NCBI GenBank assembly: GCA_002420105.1
Contig: DIHJ01000102.1
Location: 56,309-94,157 of the forward strand
Source of the DNA: Nitrospira sp. UBA5699
Lineage (GTDB): Bacteria; Nitrospirota; Nitrospiria; Nitrospirales; Nitrospiraceae
Direction of reading: 5' to 3'
Length of the DNA stretch: 37,849 nucleotides
Position numbers and translations under genes: made by a program. The notes beneath the pieces are model-generated. The model was not told the DNA's origin. It searched no databases and saw nothing but the letters and a program-made list of their open reading frames with translations. Positions 23,640-31,412 of the stretch are shown one piece after another; within the stretch, counting starts at the first letter, position 1; the number at the start of each line of letters is the position of its first letter.

Positions 23640-23786
23640 CGCGCGCAACGGGCAATTGCAGGGCGAGTGTACCGGTTGCGCCTCAAGTAAACTTTCTTCG
23701 CGATCCTGCCAATCTCCCTAGTTCACTCGTCTCTTCATCCCTCCTAGGATGCCCCGCAGACAGAGCCTTCGGCGAGGAGGTGCCTC

Positions 23787-24032
23787 ATGGTGGTCTCAGC
23801 CATTATCGATCGTGTGCGGGGGGCGCTGGAGAATCTGGGATCCGATTGCCCGTTGGAGGAGGTCGTCGGACTCTGCCCCGACCTGACATGGAATCAGGTG
23901 TTCCTGGCGATTGACTATCTGAGCCGGACCGGCCAGGTTCGCGTGCTGTTGGACGCAGACCGAACGTACCGGGTGCAGACCCCGCACGTCGCGGTATCCG
24001 GCGTCGGTCACGCTGCGGCCGGGCACCGGTAG
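23787..24032 (+). CDS. small helical protein related to the N-terminus of the 1762-2202 protein
   Basis: This is an 81-residue protein; GAGGAGG stands before the ATG. The segment LCPDLTWNQVFLAIDYLSRT and the following RVLLDADRTYRVQ align directly with FCPELTWNQIFSEVDRLSRE and GPGRYTLV of the larger protein at 1762-2202, but the zinc ribbon is missing and the tail after residue 68 (VAVSGVGHAAAGHR) is low-complexity. A winged-helix-like domain of about 60 residues is likely. Function unknown. Confidence 0.72.
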   Translation: MVVSAIIDRVRGALENLGSDCPLEEVVGLCPDLTWNQVFLAIDYLSRTGQVRVLLDADRTYRVQTPHVAVSGVGHAAAGHR

Positions 24033-24135
24033 AAGCCGGGTCCAAAGGGAGCAGGCTCCTACCGACAGTACAACGCTGTGGAGGCACAAGGGCCGGCGCG
24101 GTTTCGCGCAACGCGATCGGCAAAGGGAGCGTCAC

Positions 24136-24366
24136 ATGGACCAGTGGAACGAGCGAGTGGAACAGGACGGTTCGATGCCGCGGCAGACGGAGAGGCCCGT
24201 GCAGACCCCGGCGATGTCCCGGAGAGAACAGACTCTCTCCGAGCGGTCCTGCGCCCATGGACGGCTCATTGACGATGTCCTTACGAGAAACGGCAAGCGG
24301 ACCGGGAAGGTCCGTTGTCTGGAGTGCAGAACCATTCTGGATGATCCCTATCATGGTTGGAGATGA
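24136..24366 (+). CDS. small putative zinc-binding protein
   Basis: This is a 76-residue protein of unknown function with AAAGGGAG before the ATG. The N-terminal 35 residues are polar and probably disordered. The C-terminal half has Cys39-x-His41 (RSCAHGRLIDDVLT) and Cys60-x2-Cys63 (GKVRCLECRTILDDPYHGW), which can form one zinc site. It is preceded by another small conserved protein and followed by 250 bases without a gene. Confidence 0.6.
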   Translation: MDQWNERVEQDGSMPRQTERPVQTPAMSRREQTLSERSCAHGRLIDDVLTRNGKRTGKVRCLECRTILDDPYHGWR

Positions 24367-24616
24367 CGTGAGGGGGCGGAAACGGCCTGCGCTGCGGAGC
24401 GTGAGATTCTCGACCTGGAACGCCGGGCGTGACGGCGGCCGGGGTGCCGTCGAAGCCGAAGGCCACCACGGGGCGGCAGCTACAGCCTCAAGGGCTGAAT
24501 GTGGGATTGTGGATGAGGAGTTATGTCCGGCGGGTCTTCAATGAGTTCCGATGCCCAGTCCACATTCCTAATTCATCATTAAGAGATTTTCTGCCGTCCC
24601 GGAAGCGGTTCCCCCG

Positions 24617-25240
24617 CTAGGGGTTTTTCAACCGCAACATCCGGTTTTCGATCGTCGTATCCTGGATCAGCTTGCCGAAACTGTCGGTGAGGACGTCGTT
24701 CACCAGGGCTTCGACGTCCTCCGTATCGAACCAGAATTCGTCATCGGCCCCGCTTCCGTTCAACGTCATGCGGACCATGCTGCCGTCCGCGGCGTTCTTC
24801 GCCTGCACGGCGAGCTTGGTATTGGCCGTGATCTCCGTGTACCCGACCCGGCTCTTGGCATGGACGCCCAGATCGAGGATTTTTCCCGTCAGGACGACGT
24901 CCGCCGCGTCGCCGCTTCCGCCTGTGGTCACCTGCCAGCCCTTGGCGGTCAGATAGTCGGAGAGGGCCTTGCCGACGACGTCACCGGGATTGCCGCCGGG
25001 GACATCGAAATAACTGACGCCGCCCCACAGGTGAGTCCGAACTCCCAGACCGGTCTTATGGGGCCGGCCGTCTTCGATCGGACCGACCGCAACCCGAACG
25101 GTCGCCGCCGGTTTGGAAGCCGGTCCCGATCCGTTCCCGAGCGGGTGGACCTGAAGCGGTATCACCTCGCCTGTCCCCGCGCACCCGGCCAAGGCGATGA
25201 GACTGATGCCGCACATGAGTAGTCTCCGTAAATCCTTCAC
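24617..25240 (-). CDS. envelope lipoprotein (YajG-like)
   Basis: This is a 207-residue lipoprotein from the GTG at 25240, chosen because AAGGAGG precedes it. A lipobox SLIALAGC puts the lipidated Cys at residue 20. The mature part shows a YajG-like pattern: RVAVGPIEDGRPHKTGLGVR, GDVVGKALSDYLTAKGWQV, ADVVLTGKILDLGV, with an alternating strand-helix layout of about 170 residues. Such proteins are attached to the outer membrane and have no settled function. It is the third gene of a minus-strand envelope run behind the Pal gene (66-base gap). Confidence 0.75.
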   Translation of the reverse strand: MKDLRRLLMCGISLIALAGCAGTGEVIPLQVHPLGNGSGPASKPAATVRVAVGPIEDGRPHKTGLGVRTHLWGGVSYFDVPGGNPGDVVGKALSDYLTAKGWQVTTGGSGDAADVVLTGKILDLGVHAKSRVGYTEITANTKLAVQAKNAADGSMVRMTLNGSGADDEFWFDTEDVEALVNDVLTDSFGKLIQDTTIENRMLRLKNP

Positions 25241-25306
25241 GACTCCCTCCTTACTGAGCAAAGAAGCTCGAGGACCGTTCCTTTGACGGGCCTCCCTCAC
25301 GTTCGA

Positions 25307-26023
25307 TTATCGTTTGGTGATATGGGCGCGCCGATTCGACTGCCAGCAGGCCTCGCTATGCTCGGTGCAGAACGGGCGCTCCTTCCCATAGCTCGTGATT
25401 TGCATCTGTGACGGGGAGACGCCCAGGTCCTGGAGATATTGTCTGACGGCCTGTGCGCGCCGTTCACCGAGAACCAGGTTGTACGCGCCGGTTCCCCGCT
25501 CGTCGCAGTGACCTTCGATCAGGAACTTGGCACCGGGCTGCGATTTGATGATGCCCGCATCGGTTTCAAGCGAGGCTCTGGCCTCGCCGCGGATCGTGAA
25601 CCGGTCGAAATCGAAAAACACGTCTGTGAGTTCCGCTGCCGGGGCCGGAGGCGTCGGTTCAGGAGCCGGTGCGGCCGGGGGTGCCGGCGCGACCGGTGCT
25701 TCCGCAATGCGCGTTTCCTCAGCCGCCGGCGCGGCGGCGGGAGGGGCTTCCGTCTTCGGCGGCTCTACCGGCGCGGGAGCGGGGATGTCCGCCTTCGGGG
25801 TTTCGACGGGAGCCGGGGCTGCTTCAGAAGCGGAGGCCGTTTCCGGCGCCGGAGGGGGAACCTTCGCCGCTTCCGCGGCCGGCGCTTCGGCGGCCGCTCC
25901 CGGCACAAAACTCTGATTCTCGACCGCCGTGACCACCTTGCGGCTGGCACAACCCGGCAACAGCGCCAGGGCCAGCAGGCAGAGGCCGAAACCAACAGAA
26001 GACACGTGATACCGCATCGACAT
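25307..26023 (-). CDS. pal: Pal-type peptidoglycan-associated lipoprotein (OmpA C-terminal domain)
   Basis: This is a 238-residue protein from the ATG at 26023, preceded by AAGGAG. A signal peptide and lipobox LALLPGC give the lipidated Cys25. A long Ala/Pro/Glu-rich linker (about 45-130, PAPVETPKADIPAPAPVEPP-like repeats) separates it from the OmpA_C domain: FFDFDRFTIR, LIEGHCDERGTGAYNLVLGE, RRAQAVRQYL, SYGKERPFC, NRRAHITK. This domain binds peptidoglycan and ties the outer membrane to the wall. The long linker is unusual for classic Pal, and no tolQRAB genes lie nearby, so this may be one of several Pal/OmpA proteins. Fourteen bases separate it from the upstream gene. Confidence 0.88.
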   Translation of the reverse strand: MSMRYHVSSVGFGLCLLALALLPGCASRKVVTAVENQSFVPGAAAEAPAAEAAKVPPPAPETASASEAAPAPVETPKADIPAPAPVEPPKTEAPPAAAPAAEETRIAEAPVAPAPPAAPAPEPTPPAPAAELTDVFFDFDRFTIRGEARASLETDAGIIKSQPGAKFLIEGHCDERGTGAYNLVLGERRAQAVRQYLQDLGVSPSQMQITSYGKERPFCTEHSEACWQSNRRAHITKR

Positions 26024-26037
26024 GGGCGCTCCTTGCA

Positions 26038-26376
26038 TTATCGTACGTGAATGGACGTAGCCGTCAGCCCGTCCGCCGTTTTGACGTAGGTGACATCCGC
26101 CGGTTCGCCGACTTTGACGTCGGCCAAGCCGGACGCACGCTTGCCGCGCGTGATGCGCGTGTCGGCCGGCACCCGCGCTCCGACGATCATCTCTTCCTTG
26201 TTGGGGAGCGTCACCCGAATCACAATGGTCTGGGGATCGACGGTGACGTTCGTCGCCACGACCGTCCCCCGTACCGTGCGTCGGCCGCCGTCCGCGGAGA
26301 CTTCAGTGAACGGCGCCGTCATGGCCATGAACCCTGCAACGAGAACAAGCCCTGCGAAATACGCTCGAGTTTTCAT
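26038..26376 (-). CDS. small secreted protein, DUF5666-like beta domain
   Basis: This is a 112-residue protein with GGGAGGAG ahead of the ATG at 26376. A signal peptide ends near residue 28 (TEVSADGG). The mature part is rich in beta strands: RTVRGTVVATNVTVDPQTIV, RVPADTRITRGKRASGLAD, VGEPADVTYVKTADG, a pattern of OB-like small periplasmic domains (DUF5666 type). It is the first gene of the envelope run with Pal and the lipoprotein. No enzymatic residues stand out. Confidence 0.68.
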   Translation of the reverse strand: MKTRAYFAGLVLVAGFMAMTAPFTEVSADGGRRTVRGTVVATNVTVDPQTIVIRVTLPNKEEMIVGARVPADTRITRGKRASGLADVKVGEPADVTYVKTADGLTATSIHVR

Positions 26377-26843
26377 CGAAACGACTCCTCCCTTGGTCCA
26401 AGCGGCCATCAGTGCATAACATAACCAGTCGAAAAAATTAAGTGGGTTGTCGGTACGAAAGAGACCGGCGGTTTGTGACCCCGGTTGCCGTCGTAATGCG
26501 ATGGAATGGCCCGAATCCACATGCAAAAGAGCTGGAACCCCGACGCAATCGTCTGAGGCAATCCGCTACAATTGTGAGTCCGACCTGTCGCGAAAGGTCG
26601 CAGGGATCGTCGAAGGCGAGATCCCTGGAACCGGCCTATTTCATCCAATCATCCGACCCTCTCTGCTGCCATCATCTGGAGTTTCTTCGGCAAACCCTTG
26701 CCCCGCCGTCTTAAATCGCCTTCGAAGCCGGTGCGGCATTCCGATTGCTCATGGCTATCCGCGAGCAATCGCATCGTCATGTTCGTCCGGGAAGAGACCC
26801 TCGGCATATCGGTTGTGACGTTGTCGAAGAGGAAGGGGGACCC
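26377..26843. other. divergent intergenic region
   Basis: No gene is supported here. An 8-bp hairpin (CAGGGATC 26601-26608, GATCCCTG 26620-26627) lies in the middle. Promoters of the minus-strand envelope run and of the small gene at 26844 must lie here, but I cannot point to clear boxes. Confidence 0.4.
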
Positions 26844-27083
26844 ATGAGCGTAGCTCGTCATCTTGAAGAAGCCGCGGAGAAGCTGCGACAGGCATCGGCG
26901 CTGATCGCCCAGATTCGCAACGGTCCGGTCATCTGCGAGAATCAGAACCTGTGGCTGGCCGCGCTGACGGATTATTGCCAGGCGCTCGCCGACATCCAGA
27001 CCTACAACAACGAGTCGGTTCACGAGAAACTGCACGAACTGGCGGGCTTGGCCGGCCTGCGGAAGTTTCGCTCCTCGACCTAG
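26844..27083 (+). CDS. small helical cytoplasmic protein
   Basis: This is a 79-residue protein with GGAAGGGGG before the ATG. It appears all-helical: HLEEAAEKLRQASALIAQIR, then LWLAALTDYCQALADIQTY and HEKLHELAGLAGLRKF. There is no signal peptide or membrane segment. Amphipathic helices suggest oligomerisation or partner binding. Family not recognised. Confidence 0.62.
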   Translation: MSVARHLEEAAEKLRQASALIAQIRNGPVICENQNLWLAALTDYCQALADIQTYNNESVHEKLHELAGLAGLRKFRSST

Positions 27084-27244
27084 CGGCCGCGCATGAATTT
27101 CCGGAGAGACAGCGGGGAGCGGGCGGACAAGGCGGAACGGGATTGGCTCTAGGGAGGGATGAGACAGGTCGAGGAAGAGAGAAGACTCGTGATGCCTGAC
27201 TTCCGCTTCGGTCTTGACCTTAACCTGTTAGAAGTGGTGCCCCG

Positions 27245-27739
27245 GTGACCTCACTTCACCTGGTCGATAAGACGCCGCCGGTGCCGAGAGTCGTGTGGGA
27301 GGCGTTTCCCGCCTGGGCGCAGTTCAGCTGGCTCTTTCTGTTGAGCGCGCTGTCTGCGTTGCGCGCCGCGCTGTTTTTCCACTTCGGCGTGGAGGGCTGG
27401 GAGACCTGGCTGTGGGGAGCCGGGATGCTGATCGTCTGGGCGGCGCTGTTGCGGCGATGGGCCCGGTACAGTCTTACCGCGGATCGAATCACCGTGCGCA
27501 ACGGCTATACCGGCCGCGAAATTCAATCCCTTCCTCTCGACGATGTCGGAGAGGTATCCGTCCGGCATGGCCTGGTCGCCGGTTTTTTCGGGATCGGCAC
27601 GCTGGTCGTCCATCCCCGGATCACCGACCGGGTGCTGACGTTACGCGGCGTCTTCGATCCGGGGGAGGTCAAGCGCAACATCGAGGCCCTGGCCCACAGG
27701 CGCAACCGGGTGACGACCCATCCGCCTGCGAACCTGTAA
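27245..27739 (+). CDS. bacterial PH-domain (bPH2/YdbS-like) membrane protein
   Basis: This is a 164-residue protein with a GTG start. Two hydrophobic helices (about 27-48, FSWLFLLSALSALRAALFF, and about 55-72, WLWGAGMLIVWAALLRRW) are followed by a bPH2-type beta domain: YSLTADRITVRNGYTGREIQ, SLPLDDVGEVSVRHG, FGIGTLVVHP. Such proteins are inner-membrane with a cytoplasmic PH fold and mostly unknown function. The next gene begins 40 bases downstream, so they may be co-transcribed. Confidence 0.75.
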   Translation: MTSLHLVDKTPPVPRVVWEAFPAWAQFSWLFLLSALSALRAALFFHFGVEGWETWLWGAGMLIVWAALLRRWARYSLTADRITVRNGYTGREIQSLPLDDVGEVSVRHGLVAGFFGIGTLVVHPRITDRVLTLRGVFDPGEVKRNIEALAHRRNRVTTHPPANL

Positions 27740-27779
27740 GCTCGGGGCGCGCAGGCGGCGGCAAGATCGAGGTGCGGCG

Positions 27780-28769
27780 GTGAAAATTGCGTTGACCGGC
27801 GATGTGATGCTCGGGCGGTCGGTGGATCAATTTGTCATCCGGAACCGGTCCGTCCGCCCTGCGGCCCTATGGGGCGACGTGCTCCCGATCATGCTGGCCG
27901 CCGACTGCCGGCTCGCGAATCTGGAATGTGTCATCAGCGAGCGGGGAGAGGAGTGGCGTCCGCAGTCCAAGGCCTTTCATTTTCGCGCCGGTCCTCGCGC
28001 GATCGAGTTTCTCCGGGCCGCGAAGATCGACGGCGTGACCCTCGCGAACAATCATGTGCTGGATTACGGCCCCGATGCGCTGCTGGACTGCCTGACGCTG
28101 CTCGACCGGGCGGGGATCAAACGGACCGGCGCCGGCGCGACGTCGGAACAGGCGCTGGCTCCGGCCCTGTTCGACCTGCAGGACGGCCGTGTGGCGGTCG
28201 TCGCGCTCACGGACAATGAGCCGGATTGGGACGTGTCCAGGGCAACACCGGGAGTCAACTTCGTCGACTATAACGAGCGCGGGCTGCTGGAGCCGTATCG
28301 CTCGCGTATCGCGCAAGCCCTCGCCTCCGTCCGGCGTCAGGCGGACCTGGTGATCGTCAGCGCCCACGTCGGTCCCAACTGGGGCGCGCCGTCGCGCGCG
28401 ATGCAAGCTGCGGCGCATGAGCTCATCGAGATGGGCGCGGACCTCTACTGGGGCCATTCCAACCACACGCCGCAGGGCATCGAACTCTACAAAGGGAAGA
28501 CAATCCTGTATTCGACCGGCGATTTCGTCGACGACTATGCGATCGACAGGGACGAGCGCAACGATCTCTCCTTTCTCTTCGTGCTGGACGCGGAGCGGGG
28601 CCGGATCGCGCGGGTCACGCTGCATCCCACGTGTATCGAAGACCTGGGGGTCCGGATGGCCGATGAGCAGGAGTGGAACTTCCTCGCGCGCGCCATGCAG
28701 GCCAAGTGCAAAGCCTTCGGTGTCGCGATGGTGCTGGAGGGCCGGACGGGCGTCATCCGCGTCGGCTAG
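27780..28769 (+). CDS. CapA/PgsA-family metallophosphatase-like protein
   Basis: This is a 329-residue protein with a GTG start. CapA-family motifs appear in order: GDVMLGRSVD at the N-terminus, NLECVIS, LANNHVLDYG, SAHVGPNWG, WGHSNHTPQGIE and STGDFVDDY. These hold the Asp, Asn and His residues of the two-metal site. CapA/PgsA proteins are linked to poly-gamma-glutamate or capsule formation, but many relatives act as unknown phosphoesterases. There is no signal peptide or transmembrane anchor, unlike typical PgsA, so a cytoplasmic role is more likely here. No pgsB or pgsC genes are nearby. Confidence 0.87.
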   Translation: MKIALTGDVMLGRSVDQFVIRNRSVRPAALWGDVLPIMLAADCRLANLECVISERGEEWRPQSKAFHFRAGPRAIEFLRAAKIDGVTLANNHVLDYGPDALLDCLTLLDRAGIKRTGAGATSEQALAPALFDLQDGRVAVVALTDNEPDWDVSRATPGVNFVDYNERGLLEPYRSRIAQALASVRRQADLVIVSAHVGPNWGAPSRAMQAAAHELIEMGADLYWGHSNHTPQGIELYKGKTILYSTGDFVDDYAIDRDERNDLSFLFVLDAERGRIARVTLHPTCIEDLGVRMADEQEWNFLARAMQAKCKAFGVAMVLEGRTGVIRVG

Positions 28770-28780
28770 CCGCGAAGGCG

Positions 28781-29134
28781 TCAGGCGTGCCGTTTGTGGA
28801 TCGTGATGCGGTTGCCGTCCTGGTCCTCGATCACCGCCATCCGGCAGACCGGCGTCTCGAACGGCTCCGCCGCGAACGAAACGGCCCGTTCCTTCAGCTT
28901 GAGGATGAACGCATCGAAGTCCGAAACTTCAAACGCCACCACCGCGCCTTTCGCTCCCGGCCTATGGCCCGTCTCCGCCGTGGAAACGGCGAAGGTCGAG
29001 CCGCCGACGTCGTACTCCACCCAGACGTCTTGATAGTGATAGGTCGTGTGCAGCCCGAGCACGTGCTCGTAGAATGCCCGCGCCCGTTCCATATTCGAAA
29101 CGGGATAGACGGTGAAGGCGATCGAGGTGATCAT
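28781..29134 (-). CDS. VOC-superfamily (glyoxalase/bleomycin-resistance fold) protein
   Basis: This is a 117-residue protein of the VOC fold: ITSIAFTVYPVSNMERARAF, YEHVLGLHTTYHYQDVWVEY, VVAFEVSDFDAFILKLKER, and MAVIEDQDGNRITIHKR. The last segment has the Glu-Asp-x-Asp-Gly-Asn typical of the family; the usual N-terminal metal His is missing (FTVYPV), so metal use is unclear. It is convergent with the CapA gene, 11 bases apart. Substrate not predictable. Confidence 0.88.
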   Translation of the reverse strand: MITSIAFTVYPVSNMERARAFYEHVLGLHTTYHYQDVWVEYDVGGSTFAVSTAETGHRPGAKGAVVAFEVSDFDAFILKLKERAVSFAAEPFETPVCRMAVIEDQDGNRITIHKRHA

Positions 29135-29369
29135 GGAAGCTCACTTTCCTGCGTGCTGATGCACACAGGCGAGCAATGATCGTGCCCTGTCGCCGACGAG
29201 GAGCCGGGCGACCCGATCCTGTGGGATGTCGCGGACTTCATCGCCGGGACCGGGCGGCCACGGGAAGGCGGCTGTCGCCTTCTTCCCCAACGCCGCCGCG
29301 CCATTGGGGGAATCCGCCTGGCGGAACGGGGCGGATCATCGGCTGAGGGATCGCCGTGGCGGGCCTGAC

Positions 29370-30047
29370 TCAGGCCAAATAGGCCGCCACGATGCCCGAC
29401 AGTACGATCCCGTCGAAGGTGCCTGCGCCGCCGATGCTGGCTATGCCGGTGGCGATTTTTGAAATGTCGCGCAGATGCAGGAGGTCGGCGCCGATGAGCG
29501 GGCCGAGCACGCCGGCGACGAAGGCGACGGGAGGGGCCTGGTCGGGGACGAGGAGCAAGGCGCTCGTGGCCGCGATGAAGGGAGGCAGCAACCCCGGCAT
29601 CGCGATGCCGACGCCTTCGATCGGCTTGGCCATCCCATAGCACACCATCGTGTTGATGAAGACTGCAAAGAGCAATCCGGCAAGCGGCTGCACGCCCGCG
29701 GTCATGACGTGAAATGTTTCATAGGCCGCCAGCACGACCGGAACAAGACAGCCGCCGACGTTGACGGCGATGACGGTCTCCCGCCGCGTGTGCTGGAACA
29801 GCGGCCATCGGCCGGGCAACCCGAAAACGGCCAGCGGGTCCGCCACCATGGAACCCGTTCGGGGAATCCGCTTCACGGGAATGTTGATCGCGCCTCCCGC
29901 GAAGATTCCGATAACCACCAGCAAGGCCGCGGCCTGGTCGAGTTTGAGCTTCCCGAGGGCTGAGGCGAAGAGCTGCCCGAACATGAAGGGGAGCATCAGC
30001 AGCAGGGCAATAAAAAGGAAGAGCGGGATGACGGACGGAATTCTCAC
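29370..30047 (-). CDS. DUF1614-family membrane protein (complete copy)
   Basis: This is a 225-residue integral membrane protein. The GTG at 30047 was chosen because GAGGAGG precedes it. Predicted helices include PLFLFIALLLMLPFMFG, AALLVVIGIFAGGAINIPV, AVNVGGCLVPVVLAAYET, LAGLLFAVFINTMVCYGM, AATSALLLVPDQAPPVAFVA and the C-terminal GGAGTFDGIVLSGIVAAYLA. This pattern identifies DUF1614, a family without known function. A second copy (37304 to the window end) is almost identical over the last 60 residues and lies in the same orientation, bracketing the WYL/AAA/helicase/vapBC block. Confidence 0.88.
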   Translation of the reverse strand: MRIPSVIPLFLFIALLLMLPFMFGQLFASALGKLKLDQAAALLVVIGIFAGGAINIPVKRIPRTGSMVADPLAVFGLPGRWPLFQHTRRETVIAVNVGGCLVPVVLAAYETFHVMTAGVQPLAGLLFAVFINTMVCYGMAKPIEGVGIAMPGLLPPFIAATSALLLVPDQAPPVAFVAGVLGPLIGADLLHLRDISKIATGIASIGGAGTFDGIVLSGIVAAYLA

Positions 30048-30264
30048 GATGGATCCTCCTCGCCCACGTGCGATCGACCTGATCAGCATGCTTCATGGCG
30101 TCGAGTCGTTTCAACCGATCGTGTCAGTGGATCACTGACGATCAGATTGCGATGACTGCGGAGAACTTTGTCCAGCGCCAGACGCCGATGCGTGGGACCA
30201 GGCACCAGTTGTTGAGGAGCACGTGCTCGAGCAACGTCTCATCTTCAATCGAGAAACCACACCA

Positions 30265-31299
30265 CTAGGCCGCTCGGTCTCCCCTCAGGGTGCTCTGATA
30301 CTGAGCGGCCATGCGCCGAGTGATCGCGGCGAACTCTCCGCGCAGACTCTTGGGCGCCAGCACTTCGACCTTGTCTCCGAATCCCAGCAGCCACCAACGC
30401 AGTTCGAGTGTATCCTTGACCGTTGCCTGCAGCCGCGTACGCCCATCCCGCCACACCGTCAGCCGCTGGTCCCGCGCAAGCGGCCGCTCGCTCAGATGGA
30501 TCGCGGCCATTCGCTCAAAGAGGACATCCACCCGCACCACGGTGCCTTGCAGTGGATAGGAGAAGAATTGCTCCTCACGGACATACTGCCGGAGCTTGAA
30601 CCCCTTCGGCCGACGCACGGGTGCCTCAAGCACCTGGGCGGCGGTCATCCGGTGCAGCGCAAGATGCCGGAGATCCGTGTAGTCGTTCACGGTGCCGATC
30701 AGGTACAACATACCGTCCCGAAGGACGAGGCCGCAGGGATGGACCACATACCGCTTGGCGTCCTTGGCGTCTTTGGCACGATACACAACCTCCAGCTGCC
30801 GATCCTCTAACAAGGCCTGTTCAACCGCCATCTGCACCGCCGAAGGGACGACGGGATGCAAGAGGGCCGGTCCGCGAGTAATCGCGCACACCTTCTCCGG
30901 CCAGAGGCCGAACCGATTCGACCCTTGTCCGGCCAACAGTTCGTCCGCTCGCCGGAAATGGCCCGCCAGATGCCGTAACGTGGCCTGAGGCAACAGTGGC
31001 GTCACATATTCCCTGGCCAGGCGGAAGGCGAGCGCCGTCGGCGCATCCATGCCCGGAATATCCATGATCCGGGCATCCTCGCTCCAGAACCAGCGACCGG
31101 CGCGTCCCTCCTCCAGAGAACTCAACGGAAACACAGTCGAGAGCGTTACCAAATCCCGTTGGATCGTTCGGATACCCACCCGATAGCCCAGTTCCTTGAG
31201 CCGTGCCGTCAGCGTCCGGGTGCCGATCGAACCGGGCGCGCGCGGGATTTGCTGCAGCAGGGTCCAGTGTCGCCGCACCGTGTCTTTGGCCGCATTCAT
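30265..31299 (-). CDS. WYL-domain transcriptional regulator
   Basis: This is a 344-residue regulator: an N-terminal winged HTH (about 5-65; TVRRHWTLLQQIP, TRTLTARLKELGYRVGIRTI), a central linker, a WYL domain (about 155-240; LEVVYRAKDAKDAKRYVVHP, CGLVLRDGMLYLIGT) and a C-terminal WCX extension (VRVDVLFERMAAIHLSERPL). WYL proteins sense nucleic-acid fragments or nucleotides and commonly repress defence and DNA-repair loci. It is divergent from the AAA ATPase gene, 113 bases from that gene's start, so it probably controls the AAA/helicase pair. Confidence 0.9.
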   Translation of the reverse strand: MNAAKDTVRRHWTLLQQIPRAPGSIGTRTLTARLKELGYRVGIRTIQRDLVTLSTVFPLSSLEEGRAGRWFWSEDARIMDIPGMDAPTALAFRLAREYVTPLLPQATLRHLAGHFRRADELLAGQGSNRFGLWPEKVCAITRGPALLHPVVPSAVQMAVEQALLEDRQLEVVYRAKDAKDAKRYVVHPCGLVLRDGMLYLIGTVNDYTDLRHLALHRMTAAQVLEAPVRRPKGFKLRQYVREEQFFSYPLQGTVVRVDVLFERMAAIHLSERPLARDQRLTVWRDGRTRLQATVKDTLELRWWLLGFGDKVEVLAPKSLRGEFAAITRRMAAQYQSTLRGDRAA

Positions 31300-31412
31300 C
31301 GTACCCTCCCTTTCGTATCAGGGACCACTCCTTTTGTCTTCCGACGATACGACACATTCCGTCGCATGTCGTGGATATGCTCGGAATCTGCACTGAAGAA
31401 AGGAGTTCGGCT

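Noticed and set aside
25439..26050. Long plus-strand frames opposite the Pal gene, rich in Gly/Arg or Ala/Gly
   Set aside because: They mirror the repetitive Ala/Pro linker of Pal and have no motifs of their own.
29135..29369. Frames in the gap between the VOC and DUF1614 genes
   Set aside because: A fragment reading VADFIAGTGRP looks protein-like but has no start, stop context or family match.
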